Assembly: GCA_963813315.1 (NCBI GenBank)
Contig: CAWEYO010000020.1
Location: 275,272-339,271 of the forward strand
Reading direction: 5' to 3'
DNA: 64,000 nucleotides
Source: CAWEYO01 sp963813315
GTDB taxonomy: Bacteria; Pseudomonadota; Alphaproteobacteria; Rhizobiales; Rhizobiaceae
Below, piece after piece: positions 59,009 through 64,000 of the stretch. The notes under the pieces were generated by a model. That model was not told the origin of the DNA. It saw nothing but the letters and a program-made list of their open reading frames with translations, and did not search any database. Every line of letters begins with the position of its first letter. Within the stretch, counting starts at the first letter, position 1. Made by a program: the position numbers and the translations under genes.

Positions 59009-60451
59009 ATGGACATGCTCATCGACGGTGGCTGGACAGGTGCTTCGGACGGAGCAGTCGATCCGGTGCTCAATCCGGCCACCAACGACCAGATCGACAC
59101 CGTCCCGCGCGCGACCGCCGCCGATGTCGAGCGCGCCGTCCAGTCCGCACAAGGCGGCAAAGTTGCGATGGGAGCGATGCCGGCGTGGCGGCGCTACGAA
59201 ATCCTCGAAGCGGCTGCACGACGTATTGAGGAGAACCAGCAGGAGCTCGGCCGCTTGCTCTGCCGCGAGAATGGCAAACGCATCGGCGAGACTACCAGCG
59301 AGGTAGGAGTCGCCGCTCGGATTTTCCGCGGTTATGCCGAGGAGGCAAAACGCATCTTTGGGCGGTCGGTGCCACTTAACTCCATCCCTGGACGAGAGAA
59401 GTCCCTGGCCATCACCATGCGTGAGCCGCTTGGGGTGGTCGTCGCGATCGTGCCGTTTAACTATCCGGTTGAGCTCTGGAGTCACAAGGTTGCAGGCGGG
59501 CTCGCCGCCGGTAACGCCGTCATCACCAAAACTCCGGAGGATTGCCCATTGGCAATCATCGAGATCAGCCGCTACCTCGAAGAGGCAGGCCTGCCTCGCG
59601 GTGCGCATCAGCTGCTCACCGGCGGACGCGAGGTCGGTGAGGCGCTGGTCAGGGCGGAGGGCGTTCAGATGATCGCCATGACCGGCTCGACAGCTGCGGG
59701 AAAACGCATCCTGGAAGTCGCGGCACAGACGCTGAAGAAGGTTCATCTTGAACTTGGCGGCAACGACGCGACGATTGTCTGCGGCGACGTCGATATCGAT
59801 GCGACGGCGGCCGCGCTGATCGCCGGACGCTTCACCTCGGGCAACGGACAAATCTGCTGCGCCGTTAAGAGGGTGCTGGTCGAGAGTGGGATTTACCAGC
59901 AGTTGCTCGAAGCGGTAGCGGCGCGGGCAAAGACGCTTCAGGTTGGCGATCCGATAGATCCCGCGACAGATGTTGGCCCGCTGATCAACCGGCGCGGTGC
60001 CGAGCGAGTTGAGGCGCAGGTTCGCCAAGCCGTCGCTGACGGCGCGAAGATCGTCACCGGCGGCGCACGGCGCGACAACTTCTTTCAGCCTACCGTGCTA
60101 ACCGGCGTCACGCCCGGCACGCCGGCCTTCGCCGACGAGACTTTTGGCCCCGTATTGCCGCTCATCCCCTACGAGCGGTTTGAGGATGCGCTGGCACTCG
60201 CCAACGATAGTCCGTTTGGTCTGCAGGCGGCTATCTTTACCCATGACCTTCGTAAAGTGATGCGCGCTTACGAGGTGCTGGACGTTGGTACGGTGGTCGT
60301 TAACCATACGACGGCCGTGCGCGTTGAGACGCTTCCCTTCGGCGGCAATAAGGGCAGCGGCAACGGCCGCGAGGGCATTCACGATACACTTCACGAGATG
60401 ACCAAGGAAAAGACGCTGCTGCTTCATGACGTCTTCGGGGCTGCCGTCTAA
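59009..60451 (+). CDS. NAD(P)-dependent aldehyde dehydrogenase
   Basis: A 480-residue aldehyde dehydrogenase. Features: cofactor region VVVAIVPFNYPVELWSHKVAGGLAAGNAVITKTPEDCPL, general base Glu in VHLELGGND (about residue 247), catalytic Cys in FTSGNGQICCAV (about 282) and FADETFGPVLPLIPYE, FGGNKGSGNGREG. It is close to lactaldehyde/succinate-semialdehyde-type members. The stop overlaps the ABC gene's ATG by one base. It probably oxidises an aldehyde made from the imported sugar or polyol. Confidence 0.92.
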   Translation: MDMLIDGGWTGASDGAVDPVLNPATNDQIDTVPRATAADVERAVQSAQGGKVAMGAMPAWRRYEILEAAARRIEENQQELGRLLCRENGKRIGETTSEVGVAARIFRGYAEEAKRIFGRSVPLNSIPGREKSLAITMREPLGVVVAIVPFNYPVELWSHKVAGGLAAGNAVITKTPEDCPLAIIEISRYLEEAGLPRGAHQLLTGGREVGEALVRAEGVQMIAMTGSTAAGKRILEVAAQTLKKVHLELGGNDATIVCGDVDIDATAAALIAGRFTSGNGQICCAVKRVLVESGIYQQLLEAVAARAKTLQVGDPIDPATDVGPLINRRGAERVEAQVRQAVADGAKIVTGGARRDNFFQPTVLTGVTPGTPAFADETFGPVLPLIPYERFEDALALANDSPFGLQAAIFTHDLRKVMRAYEVLDVGTVVVNHTTAVRVETLPFGGNKGSGNGREGIHDTLHEMTKEKTLLLHDVFGAAV

Positions 60452-61973
60452 TGCCTCATCTTGCGGTCGCTCATATCGCCAAGAGCTACGACGGTAATCC
60501 GGCGGTGCGCGACATCTCTTTCGCGGTCGCCGCGGGCAGGGTGCTGGCGCTCTGCGGCGAGAATGGCGCCGGCAAATCGACGCTGATGAAAATGCTCTCG
60601 GGCGCAACGCGGCCCGACGCCGGCGAGATCCTGCTCGACGACAACGCGGTGGTAATCGCCGGCCCCGCCGACGCGATGGCGCTAGGTATTCGAACCGTCT
60701 ATCAGGAGCTCAGTCTTCTGCCGCATTTGAGCGTCGCCGAGAACATGCTGCTTGGGCGTATGCCATCGCGAGGTCTCTCCTTCATAGTTGACTGGCCGGA
60801 GGCGAGCCGGATTGCAGCCCGTGTGCTGGCCGATTTTGGCTTTTCGGAGATCCCTCCGAGAGCGCTGGTCGGATCGCTCAGCGTAGCGCGCCAGCAGATC
60901 GTCGAGATCGCCAAGGCGCTCGTTGCGCGGCCGAAAATCCTGATCCTCGATGAGCCCACGGCGGTGCTGTCTGCCGCCGAAGCCGACAAGCTGTTCGATA
61001 AGGTGCGGAGTCTCGCAGCCGGCGGCACCACAGTGCTCTACATCTCGCACCGGATAGAGGAGATCTATGCCATCGCGGACGAGATTGTCGTGTTGAAAGA
61101 TGGGCGCAGCGTGTTATCCGGCGAGGTGGCCGAACTACCCCAGAATCGCCTCATCACGGCAATGGTCGGGCGGCCACTGTCCGCGATCTTCCCGGAACGG
61201 CGAGGCGCAATCGGCCGGCCGGTGCTCAAGGTCGAGGAGCTCACGCGCCGCAACGCGTTCGAGGATGTTAGTTTCGAGGTACGTGCCGGCGAGATCGTCG
61301 GCATGTTTGGATTGGTCGGCAGTGGGCGCACCGAGATAGCCAAGGCGATCTTCGGTGCCAAACCAGCCCAGAGCGGTAAGGCGCGTCTCTGCGAAAGTGA
61401 CGCCGCATTCGTCACTCCAGCCGAAGCGGTGCGTGGCCATGTCGCCATGCTGACCGAGGACCGCAAGGGCGACGGGCTGGCGCTCGACGCGAGCGTCATC
61501 GACAATGCCGGCTTGGCAAGTTTCTCGCGCTACGCGCCAAAGGGCATCATCGACGACCGAAAGAGGCGTCGGCTTGTGGGCGAGAAATTCGCGAGCTGTC
61601 GATTGTACTCGCCGATCCTGCACAGCCGGTGCGCCAACTTTCCGGCGGCAACCAGCAGAAGGTTGTGCTTGCAAAATGGCTGCTTGTGGATGGCATCCAG
61701 CTCTTCATTCTGGACGAGCCGACACGCGGCGTCGACATCGCCACTAAATTCGAGATCTACCAAAGGATCCGCGCTCTCGCTGACAGCGGCGTCGCGATCC
61801 TGATGATCTCGTCCGAAATGCCCGAAGTGCTCGGCATGGCCGACCGGCTGCTCGTCGTGCGCGACGGGCGGCTCGTCGTAGAACTCCAGCCCGAGAACTT
61901 CAAGCCGGAGATTGTCTTCGCCTATGCCGCCGGTCTCCACGCTGGCGGGGCACGACTGGAGCGTTTCAATTGA
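60451..61973 (+). pseudogene. Sugar ABC transporter ATP-binding protein, one frameshift
   Basis: A two-domain ribose-type ABC ATPase. First half: Walker A CGENGAGKSTLMKML, SVARQQIVEIAKALVARPKILILDEPTAVLSAAEADKLF. Second half: VGSGRTEIAKAIFG, then a frameshift near 61590 after KRRRLVGEK. Correct sequence continues in another frame: VRQLSGGNQQKVVLAKWLL, LFILDEPTRGVDIATKFEIYQ, to 61973. Adding one base gives about 507 residues, normal length. It overlaps the permease start by four bases. If the shift is real, the importer is dead; a sequence error is likely because everything else is intact. Confidence 0.9.
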
Positions 61974-62935
61974 CAGAGATCTTGACTGCAGGCTCCAATG
62001 CCCAGCAGCTGCCTTTGCTTCAGCGCTTCAGCCGCGCCGACCTCTTCTTCGCTGCGGCGATCCTTCTCGTCATCGCCTTCGCGGCAGTGATGACCGATGC
62101 ATTCCTAACGCAGCGCAATCTTGTCAACATCTCTCGCCAACTCGTCACCAACGGCTTCCTCGGCCTTGGCATGCTTATGGTGATCCGGACCGGCGGCATC
62201 GATCTGTCGGTCGGTTCGGTGCTGGCGCTGGCCGGTCTTCTCGCTACCGGCCTGCAGGAACAGATGCATTTTATTCCGGCGATCGCCATTGCGCTTGCCA
62301 TGGGCGCTGGCGTTGGCTTCCTAAACGGCTGGTTGACCGCGCGCTTCAACCTCCAGCCTTTCATTGTGACGCTCGCGACGATGGGCAGCCTTCGCGGCCT
62401 AACCTACGTCTATGCTGACACGCCGCGGTATCCGGCGGACGAAATGTTCCGCAGTCTTATCGGCGGCGCGTTCGTAGGGCCGGTCCCAGTTAACTTCATC
62501 GTCTTTGTGCTCGCGGTGCCCTGCGTCTGGTTTTACCTCAACCACACGGTTTCGGGGCGAGCAGCCTTCGCTATCGGCGTCAACAAGGAAGCAGTCCGGC
62601 TTGCCGGCATTGACGTCAACAAGCACCTTATCTTCGCCTATGTTGCCTGCGGCCTCTTTGCCGCCGTCGCAGGCGTGCTCCTCGCCTCTCGGCTCGGCAT
62701 TGCCCAGCCCAGCGTCGGAATCGGCTACGAACTCGATGCCATCGCCGCCGTAGTGATCGGTGGCGGCCGGCTGGGCGGAGGGGGCGGCTCGACGGTCGGC
62801 GTGCTGGGCGGTGTGCTGGCGCTCGCCGTCGTAGACAACGTGCTCAATCTCTTCAATGTGGATTCCTATTACCAGCAGCTTCTGAAGGGCCTGATTATCC
62901 TGGTGGCGGTGCTCGCCAGGCGCAAGAAGGTTTGA
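61970..62935 (+). CDS. Sugar ABC transporter permease (RbsC-like)
   Basis: A 321-residue inner-membrane permease with about ten spans, of the BPD_transp_2 family. Typical are LVTNGFLGLGMLMVIRTGGIDLSVGSVLALAGLLATGL, NGWLTARFNLQPFIVTLATMGSLRG and the EAA-like region VNKHLIFAYVACGLFAAVAGVLLASRLG, with GYELDAIAAVVIGGGRLGGGGGS. It overlaps the ATPase and the substrate-binding gene by four bases each, so the operon is tightly coupled. Confidence 0.95.
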   Translation: MTEILTAGSNAQQLPLLQRFSRADLFFAAAILLVIAFAAVMTDAFLTQRNLVNISRQLVTNGFLGLGMLMVIRTGGIDLSVGSVLALAGLLATGLQEQMHFIPAIAIALAMGAGVGFLNGWLTARFNLQPFIVTLATMGSLRGLTYVYADTPRYPADEMFRSLIGGAFVGPVPVNFIVFVLAVPCVWFYLNHTVSGRAAFAIGVNKEAVRLAGIDVNKHLIFAYVACGLFAAVAGVLLASRLGIAQPSVGIGYELDAIAAVVIGGGRLGGGGGSTVGVLGGVLALAVVDNVLNLFNVDSYYQQLLKGLIILVAVLARRKKV

Positions 62936-62976
62936 AAAAAGTGGGCGCGGGCCGGCTCACTCAAGGGAGGATGGAG

Positions 62977-63935
62977 ATGCGTATTTTCGTAAGACTGAAG
63001 ATGGCGATGCTCGCCGGTCTCGCCTGCGGCGTCCTTGGCGCCATGCCGGTGTCCGCGCAGGACAAGGAGATCAAAGTCGGGATGGTGAACCTATCGCTCT
63101 GCTGCGCCTATTTCGTCGGCATGGACGCCGCCGTGAAGGACGAGGCAAGCCACTTCTCCAATGTCAAGGTGCTGTCGACCGATGCCAAGGGCGACGTTGC
63201 AAAGCTGACTGCCGACGTCGAGGACCTTCTCAACCAGAATGTTGATGTCTTTATCATCTCCGGTGCCTGGATTGAGGCCGCGCCTGCGGCGCTCGAGGCG
63301 ATTAACCAGGCCGGGACGCCGATCGTCATGGTCGATCGCCTGCTCAAGGGCGGCGACTTCACCGCCTGGGTCGGTCCGGACAACCGCGCCATCGGCGAGG
63401 GCATCGGCGACTACCTCGTCAAGCGCCTGAACGGGAAGGGCAAGGTTGCAATCATCCGTGGCGGCCCCGCCGACAACACGATCGGCTCCAACCGGTCGAA
63501 GGCGTGCAGTCGAAGTTCCAAGGCACCGAAATCCAGCCGGTCGTGGCGCCAGGTTGGGGCGAGTGGAGCGCCGACGGCGGCTTCACGCAAATGGAGGATC
63601 TGCTTTCAAAGAACGATGACCTCAACGCCGTCTTCTGCGAGAACAACTCGATGTGCCTCGGCGCGCAGAAAGCGATCGCCGACGCCGGCAAAGCCGAGCA
63701 GATCTTCATCACCTCCGTCGACGGCGAAATGGGTACACTGAAGGAGATCATGCGCGAAGGTTCGAACTACGGCGCTACAGGCCGTAACTCCTCCGATCAA
63801 ATTGGCCGCGCTGGCTTCAACCGCGCCATGGCAATCGTCGCCGGTGGCACGCCCGAGAAGGAGACGGTGCTACCATCACCGATCATCACCAAGGACAATG
63901 CCGTCAAGTTCTATGACGAGAGCAGCAAATTCTAG
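62977..63935 (+). pseudogene. Sugar-binding periplasmic protein of the ABC importer, one frameshift
   Basis: A ribose/galactose-type (Peripla_BP_4) binding protein. ATG at 62977 follows GGGAGG; the leader is AGLACGVLGAMPVSAQ. VGMVNLSLCCAYFVGMDAAVKDEAS, VEDLLNQNVDVFIISGAWIEAAPAALEAINQAGTPIVMVDRLL and VAIIRGGPADNTIGSNR follow, then a one-base loss near 63494. The proper continuation is VEGVQSKFQGTEIQPV, LSKNDDLNAVFCENNSMCLGAQKAI and ITSVDGEMGTLKEI, to 63935. About 320 residues in all. CC at the presumed ligand face (LSLCCAY) is unusual. Confidence 0.9.
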
Positions 63936-64000
63936 CAACTCTCAAACTCTACGGGCTCAGGTCCGCGTTTCCCGGCCTTAGCCGGTTGCCTGTCCAGAGA
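63936..64000 (+). other. Right edge, no feature seen
   Basis: Only 65 bases remain after the binding protein. A GGGCTCA/GGTCCG-rich stretch is present, but no terminator with a T-run is complete within the window. Confidence 0.4.

Overview
The window looks like chromosome of a high-GC alphaproteobacterium of the Hyphomicrobiales (Rhizobiales), most likely a Mesorhizobium-like member of the Phyllobacteriaceae. Supports: the order accA-xerD / aroK-aroB-CorC / bolA / J-domain / cobS-cobT, the metX-metW pair behind a SAM-II riboswitch, ftsE-ftsX, DUF2125, DUF3108, DUF1194, CpdR, a GcrA-type protein, and many short rhizobial palindromic repeats. The species assignment is inference.

Layout. 0.5-10.7 kb: sulfatase/LTA-synthase-like enzyme, TusA, L,D-transpeptidase lipoprotein, accA, xerD with a hidden 49-residue membrane peptide, aroK-aroB, a shortened CorC-like protein, an orphan Phd-like antitoxin, BolA and a J-domain protein. 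10.8-14.8 kb: cobS-cobT (aerobic cobaltochelatase) and a phytase-like esterase. 15.3-17 kb: a frameshifted RTX metalloprotease. 17-24.3 kb: a queuosine-precursor transporter under a preQ1-I riboswitch, rpmB, DUF3108, DMT exporter, gloB, methyltransferase, DUF1194 and an MFS pump. 24.4-25 kb: parD with a broken parE. 25-29.3 kb: metX-metW under a SAM-II riboswitch plus terminator, divergent from hisC-tyrC. 29.3-40.5 kb: DUF2125, ChaC-like, plsC, ydcF, ftsX-ftsE, a frameshifted membrane protein, hpt, cpdR, CobW-type GTPase, dacF and an M20 amidohydrolase.

40.66-48.3 kb is a compact accessory element beside tRNA-Arg(CCT): AlpA-like regulator, small acidic ORFs, HNH-type protein, primase/helicase (two frameshifts), secreted-type trypsin fold protease, P27 terminase small subunit. 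No integrase, large terminase or capsid genes are visible, so it is either a phage satellite or a prophage remnant. To its right lies a decayed molybdopterin oxidoreductase gene (48.7-50.5 kb). 50.5-54.4 kb holds a three-gene module: a cyclic-nucleotide-binding/thioredoxin-reductase-like fusion, a UBP zinc-finger protein, and a DsbA-NhaA fusion. Then dodecin, two VOC proteins, small ORFs and a GcrA-like zinc knuckle protein. 58-64 kb is a catabolic locus: IclR regulator, aldehyde dehydrogenase, and a ribose-type ABC importer.

The most striking items are the preQ1 riboswitch in which the start codon itself would form the pseudoknot, the SAM-II riboswitch with an apparent antiterminator, the redox/antiporter module, and a family of short terminal-inverted-repeat elements. 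Several otherwise sound genes carry single-base frameshifts, so indel errors in the assembly must be considered before calling them dead. No rRNA or CRISPR array was seen.
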